A stretch of 64,000 nt of DNA from assembly GCA_029237695.1 (NCBI GenBank), contig CM055274.1, forward strand, positions 70,050,828-70,114,827, written 5' to 3'. Under the pieces are notes generated by a model. The model did no database searches. It was not told the DNA's origin and saw nothing but the letters and a program-made list of their open reading frames with translations. This document shows positions 22,781 to 34,011 of this stretch, piece after piece. This DNA comes from Conchocele bisecta (Eukaryota; Mollusca; Bivalvia; Lucinida; Thyasiridae). Made by a program: the position numbers and the translations under genes. Positions within the stretch are counted from its first letter, which is position 1; each line of letters starts with the position of its first letter.

Positions 22781-23600
22781 CTTGGGGGTTTAAAGATGTT
22801 ATGCTCCTATAAGTGGACACCACCCCCCCTAACAGCAAAATGTTCTGCTAAAAACTGCGCAGGTTTGAGAAAATTCAAGTAACAACAATGCACACACGCA
22901 TTCACACATAATAAAAGCACTGAAAACGTGACAGCCGGTAATTATAATTTACATGAAATCGAAATTGACCATTTTCATCCAAAAAAAGTACATTACCCAA
23001 CCACACTAAATATGTACGAACTACATCAATTATTGCCAAAACAAAAGTACATTTATGGTTGAACTATGTCTAAGAGTAAACTATAAGATGATAACATGTT
23101 TATAAATACGTAGAAATTGGGAATGTATGTAAACAATCCAATATGGCCGCTAAATATCATAGTTGCTCATCCAAACAATTTCGGTGATTTTTAAAACAGT
23201 AAATTCGCATTTACACATTTTAAAACTATATGAAAAAATGATAATCAATTGTTGCAATTTATAGAAAATCGGAACTACCAAGATCTAAGATGGCCGCAAA
23301 AATTATAACCACCAACCCAACCCACCGCTCACACAACCAAAGTATAGTTGCATTGGAATAAATGGTAGTGTATATAAACTTCATCACCTTATTCCATTAT
23401 CTGGACGGGCAGTGACACATATTGAGATAGCCTAAATTCCATATATAAATCCAAGATGGCTGCCAAATATTAGCACCTTTACACTTTACTCAAGTCTTGT
23501 CCTAAGAAATCATAGTTCAAGTAATTAACGGCAATCACAAATTATAAATAAATACATGGTGTATTATCATATGGAAGAACAATATCTGAATGTTGGTGTT
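22781..23600. repeat. Block with AAGATGGCCGC-type motifs
   Basis: Three spaced occurrences of the motif (23138-23150, 23287-23297, 23451-23464), each inside a diverged segment of about 150 bases. The same motif in the opposite orientation is spaced similarly at 26444-26771, so the two blocks may be the arms of one large old inverted-repeat element. Confidence 0.45.
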
Positions 23601-26329
23601 TCGAAGCCAAGCAAGTGTTGTATTTAACGCACGACGCGCAGGTAAGTACATCACTGTGTATTAATTTTGTTTAATAAAGCTATGCATTTCCGAAACCATT
23701 TATATGTACATGCTTATTGTTTACTATGTTCTTAGTGAAGCATGTGTGTTTGATTAATCTGCGATGCTATTAATATCATCATGATTTATCATCTGTTTGC
23801 ATCCAAATGTATCATTTATTATTGTAGTTTCAAGGACATTGTGTACACGTCATATTGCTGTGCTAGCAGTTTATTGAATCTATGTCATGCTACCAGGTTC
23901 AGGACGACATCTACATTTAATGATCAACATAATCCTCGCTGCAATGTTAATACTTGTTCCTGTGGATTATATAAACTTTCAACGGACATCTATGTACACT
24001 ATCTAAGACATAGTAATGTACGACTTACAACGAAATAAACACATACTATTTATTCACTTAGATATTACGTTAACATTATAAGTGAGTTATTAGTGTGTCA
24101 ACCGTATTGAAAGGTTCAGCTAGTTGTGACTCATACAAAACTCTTTGAATATTTCATAATTTCACAAGTTCCTATATGTTTGTAGATACAAATGTACCAG
24201 TAATATTTGAGCCAGGCATGGGAAAAATATAATGTGGCATAAACATTACATGTTCACGTTTCACTATTCCATAAACCACATTCTATTAGGATTGCAATTA
24301 TATATTACTTTCAGGTATATGTCATTGATAAATACTTAAGATTGTATATAGAAAACTGTAGCTACATGACAAATACTTCAATAAAACGGCGGCAATATTA
24401 ACGAATTATGTTACAGGCCCTGATAAATCTGACGTCGTGTAAGTTTGAATGTCTTATGTTTTCTTATCTTGTATATTTATTATTACAAATCGAACAAATC
24501 TCGCGATACTGAACAAGCATATTGTCAAAAACCGCAGTGTTTGATCTTTGTACGCGGCTACCATACGACTAAGTGTGTATCAGATGCTTTGGCTTCACGC
24601 CATGTAACTTTATCAAGCATAAACTCCATGACATAGCATTTACCACATCAATGTTGGAAATGTCATAGACAGGCCCATTTATTCAGATCAGTTCGTATTA
24701 TATTCTAACAGATGAAGCGTGGACGATAATGTTTGCCATTTTACACCACCAGCTACACAATGTTGTTTTCATTCAAATTTCCTTCAAACTGAATTCAGTT
24801 GATATTAAAACCTTTAATATCCAATTCAACAACATGTCCTGGAAGTATTTCAACATACCACTCCATTTTAAAGCATAATGCATTGTACTAACTTAAAGTT
24901 AGTCACTGCCAGACATTTTTTCGACGACAATTTCTACCTATTGATTACGATGATTACGATGAAAATTATTGAAGTGTATTCTATAAACCGAGCGGGGATG
25001 TTCACCTGATATTTGGATTGGCAATCATTTACTATCAGGATATTTACTTCTGTTGGCTCCAACTAGTGCTGAGGGCGGATGCTGTCAAATGAAGTTATGA
25101 GTAGTATTTTACTACGTATGTCGTGTTTTAACCACTACTGATATTACTTTGAAGTACACTGTTGCTATGATGTGCCTGTAATGGTAATTAGATGGCATGT
25201 GAAGAAAGATGTTGTCCGGCAGAGCTCGGCGACACCGTCCACAATGCTACTCAATTTGATCATATTGTCCTTTCTTTTGTAGCAATTGCTTTGTTTCAAT
25301 GTACTTATGGGTGACCCGTTACATGGGTATCGCACATTACACTATAGTGCTGTGGCTTGTACTGTTAGGTTATTGCCTTAATGGCCGTTTTATTTCGTCG
25401 CCTTCCGGGCGTAGAGGTGCCATGCTAACCAGGTTTAGCTGTCTCTTCGAACTATATTGACCACTGACGATTCGGCACGGCACGGTACGGTTTTGTGCTT
25501 TTCTGTATTTTATTTTATTGTCACTGCTGTTTTCTCATTTATTTAATTAGTGAGTGATTTATGAATTAATTTATTTATTGGCGGGTATCAAATAGCGTTT
25601 ATAATAAGTAAGTAATAAGTATGAAACATACACAGTAGATATCCGTGTTTATATATCATATTGTGTGGTTTATAAAAATGAATGTCGTAATAGTAACACA
25701 TTCCGCGGTTGTGTGAAACCTATTGCTATATGAAATATACAGCAGTGATGCCTGTAAATGACGGACCCACACATGAAGGAACACTGCGTATACGGATTTT
25801 CAGTATATATACATGTATATCGGAAGATTATATAATCGACAGGTGTAAATATAGTTATTGCAATATTAAGATGAGTTTCACAGGTAGCTTATAATGAACA
25901 TGTAACAGTACAATGCTTTATGATATTACAAAACTGGCTATTGGCATGCGATACACGTATATCGTCAACAATGATGTTTGTTAAATGCGCTCAGTGAAAT
26001 TAGAAAATGGCCTGATGGAGTAGAGTAGTTGTAAACTTAATTATGTATACTTCGCTAGCACTTAAGTGCGTATGAAGATATGTCTGTAATATTTCTATGT
26101 CAGTGGGACATAACAACGTTTACTGTTTGATTTAATGAAGGCAATAAATTGGATGCCATATCGCCCAACCTATACGTTGAAGTTCATACATATCAATATA
26201 AAGAGCATGTAATTGTATAATTTTAAATATTTCATCTTATCTGCGTGATATTACTGCTTTGGCAATTAAAATATACCAAAACCAAAGTAATACAAAGAGG
26301 CGTTGTCTGTTTCATACAAAGGCCATACT
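23601..26329. other. AT-rich intron, nothing recognised
   Basis: I find no supported exon, RNA gene or repeat shared elsewhere in the window. Short open stretches (23781-24038, 24445-24636) lack domain features and splice context. Confidence 0.5.
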
Positions 26330-26800
26330 TACTCCGCTATATTATAATAATATGTCACAACAGAAAACTAAAAATTACGGTAACCGTCTTATCCAATATT
26401 AAATAGCACATACTAATACATTGTTGCGGTACAATGTGAACTTATGGCGGCCATCTTAGTATTTTATAAACTAGGCATTTATCCAAGTATGTGTTATATT
26501 TGTTTTACTGTGTCAATGTAATACTTTTTACTTGTTTGAAATGATTAATGCCATCAAATAGATAACACGTAGTAAATTGATGAGAAATCGCGATATTTGG
26601 CAGCCATCTTGGATTTTGGTAAGCAAAACAGTTATCTAAGCATGTTTTGTTATTGTCATGGCTATTTAATGTGTACGTATGATCGTACGTAAGTATTGAA
26701 ATGTTAAATGATGTAATATAAGTGAAACGATGTTAAATGAATGGAGATTGTGATTGGTGGCGGCCATTTTGGATTTATATACATACTTTTCAAATAATAA
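26330..26800. repeat. Inverted counterpart of the 22.8-23.6 kb block
   Basis: Motifs GGCGGCCATCTTAG (26447-26457), GGCAGCCATCTTGG (26599-26612) and GGCGGCCATTTTGG (26758-26771) repeat at about 155-base spacing, reverse to those at 23.1-23.5 kb. Confidence 0.45.
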
Positions 26801-26889
26801 ATATTAAATGAAGTAGCATAAATTTGTATTTCTCTTATACAATATAATCCAATACGAATAAACCAAGAACGCAGTCGTCCCGAAAAGAC

Positions 26890-26990
26890 ACAGTAATACG
26901 TATAGCACGGTTGTCCGCATGTACGATCGATAATCAACGAGATTCAGCTCGCGGATTATCGATCGTACCTGCGGAGACCCGTGCTCTAAG
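26890..26990. repeat. Palindrome (foldback core)
   Basis: GGATTATCGATCGTAC pairs with GTACGATCGATAATCAAC around a short centre near 26940. Related halves lie at 44862-44903 and 50295-50400, each with CGGATTATC and a trailing GTGCTCTAAGT-like or GTGCTCAAAGC-like end. Confidence 0.65.
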
Positions 26991-27049
26991 TAATTTATCC
27001 CACACCGATAATTATACTATTTCTAGTTCTCTTAACACTTTCACCTCTA

Positions 27050-28165
27050 AGTAACTGGAATGGATTTTATCACAGGTTGAAGTAACATACCAATACATTA
27101 AATATACCTAAACGTAACAACAAGTTAACTCCCTGTCATAACACATTACCAAGGTTCCTATATGTTTCATGGGCCGTACTCGGACGGCCTCTAGACAACG
27201 GGCTCTCACGAAACAGTCAACCGATTTATATAATTTCCGCCAATTGCAGAAGTTAGGCAAATGTCAGCCCTCCGCAACGCTGTATTCTCCGATGAGCTAT
27301 GTCAACGCGTTGTCGAGCTATGGATTATTTTGTTCCAACAAAGTTCCTCATTTGTCTCTAGTAAGAAGATATCGAGCACATTTATTTATTTGACTTTACC
27401 GGTGACGCGTCAGCTGGTACCGTTTCATAGCTTCGCTTACAAGGTAAACAGGTGACTGGCTGGTAACCAGTCAGTGTAACATGACGCTTACGCGTGACAC
27501 TCCACGAATCTTAACCAATCATAAGCTTAGCGATGACGTCATCGGGAAAACCCATCAACAATTAGACAATGTGGCTTCCCGAGAAATGATAGAAATGTTG
27601 GTGCGATTGAATTGTCTGTCGTGACGCATTGGACTGATATACATGTAGGTGTGATCAAATGTTCGATTGGAAACAATGTTATTTCGATGCAAACTGTTTC
27701 TTCAGGGGCCCGGACGACCTAAAAGTGGTGTAGTTTGAAGCAGATGTTCGTGCTGTCATATAGTAGTATTGGCCCGAAAAATGTTACCGAAGTATTACGA
27801 CTTAAGATAAATGCGAAATTTTGTTGAACAAAATATTCACTAGCTCGAAAACGTGTGGACATAGCGCATCGGGGAATACATCGTTGCGGAGGGCTAATAT
27901 TTGCCTAACTTCTGCAATCGGTGGAAATGATATAAATCGGTTGACTGTTTCGTGAGAGTCCGTTGTCTCGAGGCCGTCCGAGTACGGACCATTAAAAACA
28001 TAGGCACCTTGTATTGTGTTCTAACAGGATTAAGCTTTTTTTTTTCAACTGTTGTTTTCCCACTTATTGATACTTTTAGGTATATTTAATGTATTTATAG
28101 ACCTTGGTCCGTTACTTCAATCTGTGGATTTTATATGTTAAATTCCAGACCAATCCAATCGTCAT
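27050..28165. mobile_element. Large foldback element with arms of about 280 bases
   Basis: The left arm, 27050 to about 27335, is the reverse complement of about 27840-28165 (shared TCGGACGGCCTC, GAAACAGTCAACCG, TTAGGCAAAT, ATTAAATATACCTA). About 500 unrelated bases lie between. The outer flanks (AAGTAACTGGAAT at 27050; GGTGTTGAAAGGGT near 28330) belong to the same old repeat as 61600-61840, so the foldback may have grown inside it. No protein is encoded. Confidence 0.75.
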
Positions 28166-28199
28166 AAACTGATTTTCGGACTAGTCAATTTATTATAAG

Positions 28200-28340
28200 G
28201 GGGTGTTTTTGTTCTAAAAAATGTGTAAATTACTTGCAAAAAGTGCAGACCTGTTGAGACGGCTCGTTATGAGCCGGCTAATCTCGATCTACACCATCTG
28301 CCAATACCACTATACAGGCATGTGGTGTTGAAAGGGTATA
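28200..28340 (-). mobile_element. Dispersed repeat with GGCTCGT.ACGAGCC core
   Basis: Contains GGCTCGTTATGAGCC, CTTGCAAAAAGTGCAGACC and a trailing GAAAGGGTATAAG. It corresponds in reverse to 61600-61840 and partly to 16447-16615. Confidence 0.6.
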
Positions 28341-28396
28341 AGTGCGGTAATTGCAAATAGAACATTTCTACAGCGGAGCACTGTAAGGTAGTAGTG

Positions 28397-28516
28397 ACCG
28401 GTTAGCCACTAGTTTCGTACAATGGCACCGGTTAGCCGCTAGTTTCGTACAATGGCACCGGTTAGCCGCTAGTTTCGTACAATGGCACCGGTTAGCCGCT
28501 AGTTTCGTACCATGGC
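28397..28516 (+). repeat. 30-base tandem repeat, four units
   Basis: Four units of 30 bases beginning ACCGGTTAGCCGCTAG, nearly perfect, followed by a broken fifth (ACCAGTTAGACC). Confidence 0.9.
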
Positions 28517-28540
28517 ACCAGTTAGACCGATGAAATTTAT

Positions 28541-29400
28541 AATATTAAACTTTCTGCTGATTAAAATTCACGTTGATTGTTTAATTATTATTTTCTACTT
28601 GGATTTTTACTTTAATCAGATTTTACATCGTATAATTGATGAATGCTCATTCCATGGCCATCTGACCTGTTCCCATTGGTCAGAAATGGGCAAATACGAA
28701 TTGAGGGTATGTTGTGACAAAAATAATAAAAACAACAGATTTTTATGAGAGTTCCAAACAATAATTTATTCCAGAGAAAACGTATAGATATGATAGTACA
28801 TTTGCCTCTGGATGATGATTGAGAAAATATGCAACTTTCAATCTCTAGTTCTGCAAGGGACGTGGCACGGCATGGTTTTAAAGTGTAAATTTATCCTCAG
28901 AATTTGATAATTTTAAAGAGGTTGCACCGAGATAGTTCCCATTCCTGCATAGGTAAGGAGCACTAATAGAGCGGCATATTAGCGTTTATGTAAAAGTTTC
29001 TAGTGTGTCTTGTTCACGAATGTCGAACGCATATTGCTATCTGCCCACAATTTTGGAATATTGCATTAAATACATACTGTCCGACGGCGTGAAATTGATA
29101 ATTTGAAATTACCTGTTCACTGCCCACTGTAGTAGTTTTACTTTTAATGACTGCCACTGCTGTTAATAATGGATACAAAGACACAAATTTATCTTAGAGC
29201 ACCGATGTACCCGAAGTATATTGAATACCTTAAGTACGTTGAATACCGTATCCACCCGACATCCTGGGGATCACCTTTGATGGATTTGACTGTAAATCCT
29301 CAAACGTTTCTGTCTGTTCACGATTGCAAATCACAAAAAAATAATATCATGAATACTGCTATATATGAAGGAAAGTGGAAAGGACACCTAGACCGGACAA
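28541..29400. other. Intronic spacer, nothing firm
   Basis: A 121-codon open stretch from 29169 runs into the MITE at 29401, so its 3' third is transposon sequence. The rest has no domain. Not called as a gene. Confidence 0.5.
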
Positions 29401-29815
29401 CAGGGGGCTGTTTCACTAAACTTCGTACGACTAAAATGTTCGTAAGTGCAAAATTAGTATCGTCTGTAAATTTCACATTAACAATGTTTTCTTGTTTTCA
29501 GCCTATGCTCAATAAATGTAAATCCATCAATTGAAATTTCTAGACGATCCTAATTTGCGTTTACGAACATTTTAGTCGTAAGCAGTTTAGTGAAATGGGC
29601 ACCAGGGGGCTGTTTCACTAAACTTCGAACGACTAAAATGATCGTAAGTGCAAAATTATGAGTCTGTAAACTTCATATTAATTAACAATGTTTTCTTGTA
29701 AACAAGTATTTGATTTTCATTTATATGCAGCATATGCTCAATAAATGTAAATCCATCAACTGAAATTTTCAGACAATCCTAAACATTGTAGTCGTACGAG
29801 GTTTAGTAGGAACTG
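29401..29815. mobile_element. Two adjacent palindromic MITEs (family M)
   Basis: Two head-to-tail copies (29401-29605 and 29605-29815) of an element with ends GGGGGCTGTTTCACTAAAC and its reverse complement. The interior has GACTAAAATGTTCGTAAGTG, CCTATGCTCAATAAATG and the mirrored return. Other copies: 40108-40338, 44280-44525 and 62352-62575. The second copy is more decayed. Confidence 0.85.
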
Positions 29816-30088
29816 GCATTCATTACAGTAGCTCTCCAAACCTTACACTCACATGGTGTTCGGTGTAGAGAGTTTAAACTGTAAACACAGCAATGGGAAC
29901 TTGCATTCCGATTACAATAGAACCTCTCCAAACCGGACACCCTGGGGACCTCACATGGTGTTCGGTGTAGAGAGTTTAAACTGTACACATAACAATGGGA
30001 ACTTGCATTGATTACAGTAGAACCTCTATAAACCGGACACCTCGAGGATCTCCTAGGGCATCTGGTTTATAAAGGTTCAACTGCGGTA
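29816..30088. mobile_element. pogo/Tigger-like MITE fragments in tandem
   Basis: Segments of about 125 bases repeat with AGAACCTCTCCAAACC, GACACC and GTGTTCGGTGTAGAG. The last has AGAACCTCTATAAACCGG and its inverted end TTTATAAAGGTTCAACTG. The end sequence resembles pogo/Tigger MITE termini (from memory). It stops about 12 bases before the acceptor of the tail exon at 30100. Confidence 0.6.
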
Positions 30089-30099
30089 TATTTTCACAG

Positions 30100-30192
30100 G
30101 TATCACAAGGGCGTCCGGATGACAAGTTCAGCCAAAACAGCCAAGACAGCTATCAGGACGCTGAGAACAGACAGGTCGGCGAGGAGCCGTGA
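30100..30192 (+). CDS. Cytoplasmic-tail terminal exon of the mucin-type receptor
   Basis: Acceptor TATATTTTCACAG ends at 30099. The exon is phase 0, matching the phase-0 donor of the mucin/TM exon at 21064. It encodes 30 residues, then TGA: VSQGRPDDKFSQNS, then QDSYQDAENRQ and VGEEP. The composition (acidic, Asn/Gln/Ser-rich, one Tyr) is plausible for a short cytoplasmic tail. A candidate poly(A) signal AATAAA lies at 30342-30347. The 9-kb intron may hide other exons. The acceptor sits only about 12 bases from a MITE end, so the branch region must be transposon-derived. The link to the upstream exon rests on phase and composition only. Confidence 0.5.
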   Translation, partial: VSQGRPDDKFSQNSQDSYQDAENRQVGEEP

Positions 30193-30341
30193 TATACATA
30201 TATCTGAGAATTTCAAGTTGGACATAGTGACGTGCTTAAGGACTGACTTGATAGAATATGACTTTTTGTTTAAAGAATGCAGTAGCATCATACAGTGACT
30301 CAATATCTACATAAAGTATATCTAACTTCGGCGGAAAATCT

Positions 30342-30347
30342 AATAAA
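30342..30347 (+). terminator. Candidate poly(A) signal AATAAA
   Basis: Canonical hexamer 150 bases after the stop of the tail exon. The hexamer is common in AT-rich DNA, so support is positional only. Confidence 0.3.
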
Positions 30348-30409
30348 AGTTGGTACAATACCTCCCAGATATATATGACGACATCTTCCTATCAATATTA
30401 TTTCAGCAG

Positions 30410-30990
30410 ACTACACACAAAGCTAGATATCTGAGCTTTTCTACCATCACTCACACAATATACAATGGACACCTTTTCAATGTGTAAAATGTCAAATTGA
30501 TGCAATGCCTATTATTAGAAGTACATCTGAGACAGGCAAACCATTATTTACTCACATAGTAGACAAGTTGACAACAGTGACAATACACTCAGATAACTGC
30601 GTACAAGTCACTGAATCACTGATACAGTATGTATGGTAATGCTGGTATATATTTACTACACTGTGCATTGTTCTTATTGTTGCACAGTCTTTACTGAATT
30701 CTTTACTGAATTTAACAAAGGGTCAACACACCCTTCAACTATCAGACTTTGTATATACATTTGATGAAAATAACGCATAGCACGCTATAGTCTGATGACT
30801 CCCCATCATGTTGCATTACATTTTATTCATGTGTGTGTCATATTATTAGTGGTTTCAAATGCCATGAGAGGTAAAACTGGCTGATAGCTTGTACACACTA
30901 ATATGGCCGACATTGCAACTCCATGCACCGTGCAGTATATAATATGAAGAAAATGTTCACATGTATGTTATGCTTATATCCCATCACATT
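30410..30990 (+). mobile_element. Dispersed repeat family J, partial copy
   Basis: Matches parts of 32530-33180, 43260-43900 and 48790-49345 (TATCTGAGC..TTTCT, ACAGTATGTATGGTA, GGTCAACA, and a tail ACTGGCTGATAGCTTGTACAC with TGGCCGACATTGC). Diverged, with no coding capacity. Confidence 0.6.
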
Positions 30991-31311
30991 TACGAAGCAA
31001 TTATGCACGAATCATAGGATGATCAGGGGTCCCACAGGTCCTGCATGACGACATAATGAACCTATCATTGTCCTTTCCGCTCGGGGTGATGCGGGCAAAT
31101 ACAAAATTAAATAATTAATGTAACACGAATTAGAACATGTAACACTGTACTATAATATGTGAATAGAATGGTAAATTTGTGTACGTGTGCGTGCGAACAA
31201 AGAGAAATACAAATAAAAAGATAAAAAAGTATTAGAACAAAAGCAAACTGACAACCTAACACACGCCTCTCGGAATTTAGTTCGTGTATAATTACAGATG
31301 TAGTAGTATAA
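30991..31311. other. Spacer, nothing recognised
   Basis: AT-rich, with no exon-like segment and no repeat shared with other parts of the window. Confidence 0.45.
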
Positions 31312-31401
31312 GGGAGTCAACATGATACCACCTCGGTCATAATTCTCAGCCCGCTACGCGCGGTGAGAATTACGACTTCGATGGTATCATTTTTGACTCC
31401 C
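31312..31401. repeat. Palindrome of 90 bases
   Basis: GGGAGTCAACATGATACCA pairs with TGGTATCATTTTTGACTCCC. The inner arms (CATAATTCTCAGCCCG) pair around CTACGCG. A foldback core, single copy in this window. Confidence 0.8.
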
Positions 31402-31652
31402 ATAGACTACTTGGCCTCGTATTTAGTGAAAATGTATAGCGCCGTCGTCACTGGTCGGTCCATACCTCGGTCATATTCCCCTTTTCTAACATTTTAGTGA
31501 CAGCGCATATTTCGTTAGAGCAACCACATTTTCGTTGTCTAGAACCACTATCATTGGTTTTCATGCGGTGAGGGTTCTGGACCAGTCACGATTAGACGTC
31601 CTGTTAGAGATAAGAGTCCACTCTAGTTATATGTACACGTAATACATATATA

Positions 31653-31961
31653 TTATATATACATACACCACAATGTTGAGAGCGACGAACGAGCGTAGAT
31701 GGTTACAGATAGGGAGTCTCGAGAGGTGTAATAGAATGGGAGTCTTTGATCACTGCAAACGTCATCAAGCTCGTTTGAGGAACGGAGGTACTTTACCTCG
31801 TCCTTGCAGGGGTTGTGGAGTCGGAACTCGGACCGAGGTATGTCTATGTCCTTCTTGTGGCGGCAGTCCGGCGAGACAGAACATGATAAACAGGGGAAAG
31901 CGGACGCGTCGACTCTTCTCGCGAGTGTTTCTCGTCCTGATATTCGCGCCATACCTCGCAC
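31653..31961 (-). CDS. Possible ectodomain exon, unknown
   Basis: Part of a GC-richer, non-repetitive island (31660-32440) in which all frames are rather open, including a 205-codon frame on the plus strand (31673-32290). This minus-strand frame reads CSVSPDC, then NPCKDEVKYLRSSNELDDVC, then PFYYTSRDSLSVTIY. The two last pieces are reminiscent of the C-terminal half of a CUB domain (Cys pair, then a hydrophobic SLSVTIY strand). No clear splice sites were found at its ends. I cannot decide between the strands, and the entry is a hint only. Confidence 0.2.
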   Translation of the reverse strand: MRGMARISGRETLARRVDASAFPCLSCSVSPDCRHKKDIDIPRSEFRLHNPCKDEVKYLRSSNELDDVCSDQRLPFYYTSRDSLSVTIYARSSLSTLWCMYI

Positions 31962-32167
31962 ACCTTGACAAAGTGCTCGTCGGACACTGCGTCTCTTATA
32001 AGAATTGGCACGAGCGCGAGGCCGTCGACAAAATCACAGAGGTGTACTTGGAACGGGGAAAATATATCTTGCCCGAAATTTTTATGCTTCGTAAGGTGGC
32101 GCCGATGGAACTGCTGGGCAGTGTGGTGGCAGGATCTCTCCCGTCGTTAGACACGCGAATAAGCATA

Positions 32168-32428
32168 TCACGTCCCGAGGCGGGCGAGGAGAGTCCTTCT
32201 CTCGTCGTCCCGCCCCTCCATGATGAGTTGTGTTACGTCTTCGTCTGCAAGAATATGTGGTCGGGCCTTGAACCGGATCGCGCCCTTTAACTCCTGGTAC
32301 CTGGCCATCTCTTCGACGACCAGTTTGAACTCACTATCTGATATATCGTTGTCGGCTATTGTGTTCGACACGATAACGTCGGTACTGTTTTTCTTCAACC
32401 ATGGGGCATACGAACATCTTTTGGACAT
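32168..32428 (-). CDS. C-terminal ORF fragment, uncharacterised
   Basis: An 86-codon open frame ending at a natural-looking stop: helical and charged (DISDSEFKLVVEEMARYQEL, RDDERRTLLARLGT). It resembles, from memory, the C-terminal helical segment of uncharacterised invertebrate ORFs often seen in mobile or multicopy contexts. The N-terminal part is absent above 32440, where the sequence becomes AT-rich, so this is probably a truncated copy. Function unknown. The opposing 205-codon plus-strand frame has no recognisable domain. Confidence 0.3.
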   Translation of the reverse strand: MSKRCSYAPWLKKNSTDVIVSNTIADNDISDSEFKLVVEEMARYQELKGAIRFKARPHILADEDVTQLIMEGRDDERRTLLARLGT

Positions 32429-32529
32429 AGTTGAATGACAATGCAGAAACCGGTCAATCGATGTACTAATCTACTTCAAACACATGTTAAGGAATTAGGT
32501 CATAGAAAGATACACTTGGCTTCAATAAT

Positions 32530-33180
32530 AAGTGCTTCAAAATAGTGATATGATATATGAATATAAGATATGTGAATATTGTCTTGTTACTGTATACTAT
32601 GTCGTACATTGAGTTGCCATCTCCGCCTACTTTGTATTTACAAGCCACCGTACAGTTTCACCTCTTCGACCGTTTGACACCTACAGCAAGTAATAGAACA
32701 GTAAAACTAATAAAATGTGGTGCAATACATCATAGACATACATGTATATGAAAACAATGTGCTATACATATGATGCCAGAACGACTATGCAAAAGACGAA
32801 TATCTGAGCATTTCTCCCTTCAATCTCAAAATAAAGTTAAATGTGTAAACTTATATATCTGATTCACAGTTTAAACTTAGTGTACACGTTACCCATAGGT
32901 AATTCCATATCGACTCGCATAGTAGGCGAGTAGACAACAGTGACAATACACTCAGGTAACTGCTGACATGCCACTGTATTTGACACAGTATGTATGGTAG
33001 TACAGGTGTATATTGACAGCATTGTGTATTTATCTGACTGGACTGTTACACAGCCATTACTGGATTCTCAAATTGTTTAACAACAGGTCAACAAACTCTT
33101 CAGAAATCAGACTTTGTAAACAAGTGTGATGAAAACAACCCATCGGATGTTTTCCAGAATATCTTCAAGCGAGACGACCG
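32530..33180 (+). mobile_element. Dispersed repeat family J
   Basis: The most continuous copy in the window. It starts near GAATATTGTCTTGTTACTG and contains TTGAGTTGCCATCTCCGCC, TTTCACCTCTTCGACCG, ATCTGAGCATTTCTCCC and AACAACAGGTCAACAAACTC. Homologous to 46930-47130 plus 48774-49345 (split there by another element), to 42820-43900 and to 30410-30990. Confidence 0.75.
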
Positions 33181-33610
33181 GCATTACTACTACATAACTC
33201 GTACCCAAATAGCTTCGTCAAACTAATGACGAAGGTAATTGTGCCAGTATTCCGAAAATAAATAAAATCACAATTGTGTCGAGTAAACATTATGAATGAT
33301 GATCATTTAGCTCAGCCACGCATTAGGCTTATGACCTTATATATCTTATGATGATAGCACAGCTACTTCAGTGACTGAATGTCCAACAGCATAGTCCCTG
33401 ATCAGACAGTGGTATATCAGGCTTTCCAGTCCAAATATCACATATTGGTATTCAGAACTGAGATGTCAATATATCATGTTGCACGATTGTACACATACAT
33501 ATACATATACTATCTGCCACTTATTTAACTTCCAACGCAATAGAAACATTTAACATTTGTGATCATATGCTGCTCATGTTCTTGATCTAGTTGCTGTAAT
33601 TGTATTCCAG
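33181..33610. other. Spacer before paralog exon
   Basis: No feature recognised except the acceptor TTGTATTCCAG ending at 33610. Confidence 0.45.
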
Positions 33611-34011
33611 AACACAATGGGTCCGAGAACAGTGCAAATGAAACATCTACTGTGAAATATTTACCATACCTACCTTCAACAACAATGCCACCACCAAATG
33701 AAACAATAGTAACGACAGCAGACATAACACCGGCAGATGCAACGTCAGCAGATGCAATGCTGCTAACAGAGGCAATAACAATATCAAGTGAAGCCAGGCC
33801 AACGGCAACAATAACACCAATAGTATCTGTTGCAACAACAACGATTTCGACAGAAGCAACAGCATCATCAGTGACACTATATATAGAGTAAAATCAACGT
33901 CAACAGCAATACCAACAAGACAACCAACTACACACACATTAATGTCAGTTAAAATACAAATTAATCAGTGGCCGCTGCCACCAGAGCCATCAGAAGAAGG
34001 ACCGGGAACTG
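33611..34011 (+). pseudogene. Second mucin-stalk exon, 5' part, split by a transposon
   Basis: The exon opens in phase 1 after TTGTATTCCAG, like the mucin exon of the first gene. It encodes a Thr/Ser/Ala/Pro-rich stalk (TTMPPPNETIVTTADITPAD, TATITPIVSVATTTISTEAT) without tandem repeats. The frame stops at 33889-33891 in a TATATA tract, and the Thr-rich frame resumes one phase over (STSTAIPTRQPTT), consistent with a 2-base insertion or 1-base loss. It ends in EEGPGT, matching GGPGT directly before the membrane span of the first gene. There a 2.7-kb element interrupts it, and the membrane part continues at 36717. The mutations suggest a pseudogene unless splicing repairs it. Confidence 0.7.

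Noticed and set aside
28512..28748. 78-codon frame after the 30-base tandem repeat
   Set aside because: Its start lies in the tandem repeat, the composition is that of AT-rich random DNA, and no family is recognised.
29169..29534. 121-codon frame
   Set aside because: Its 3' third is a palindromic MITE and the rest shows no domain.
31673..32290. 205-codon plus-strand frame
   Set aside because: No domain, no splice or promoter context, and the opposite strand gives more protein-like segments. Kept only as a remark.
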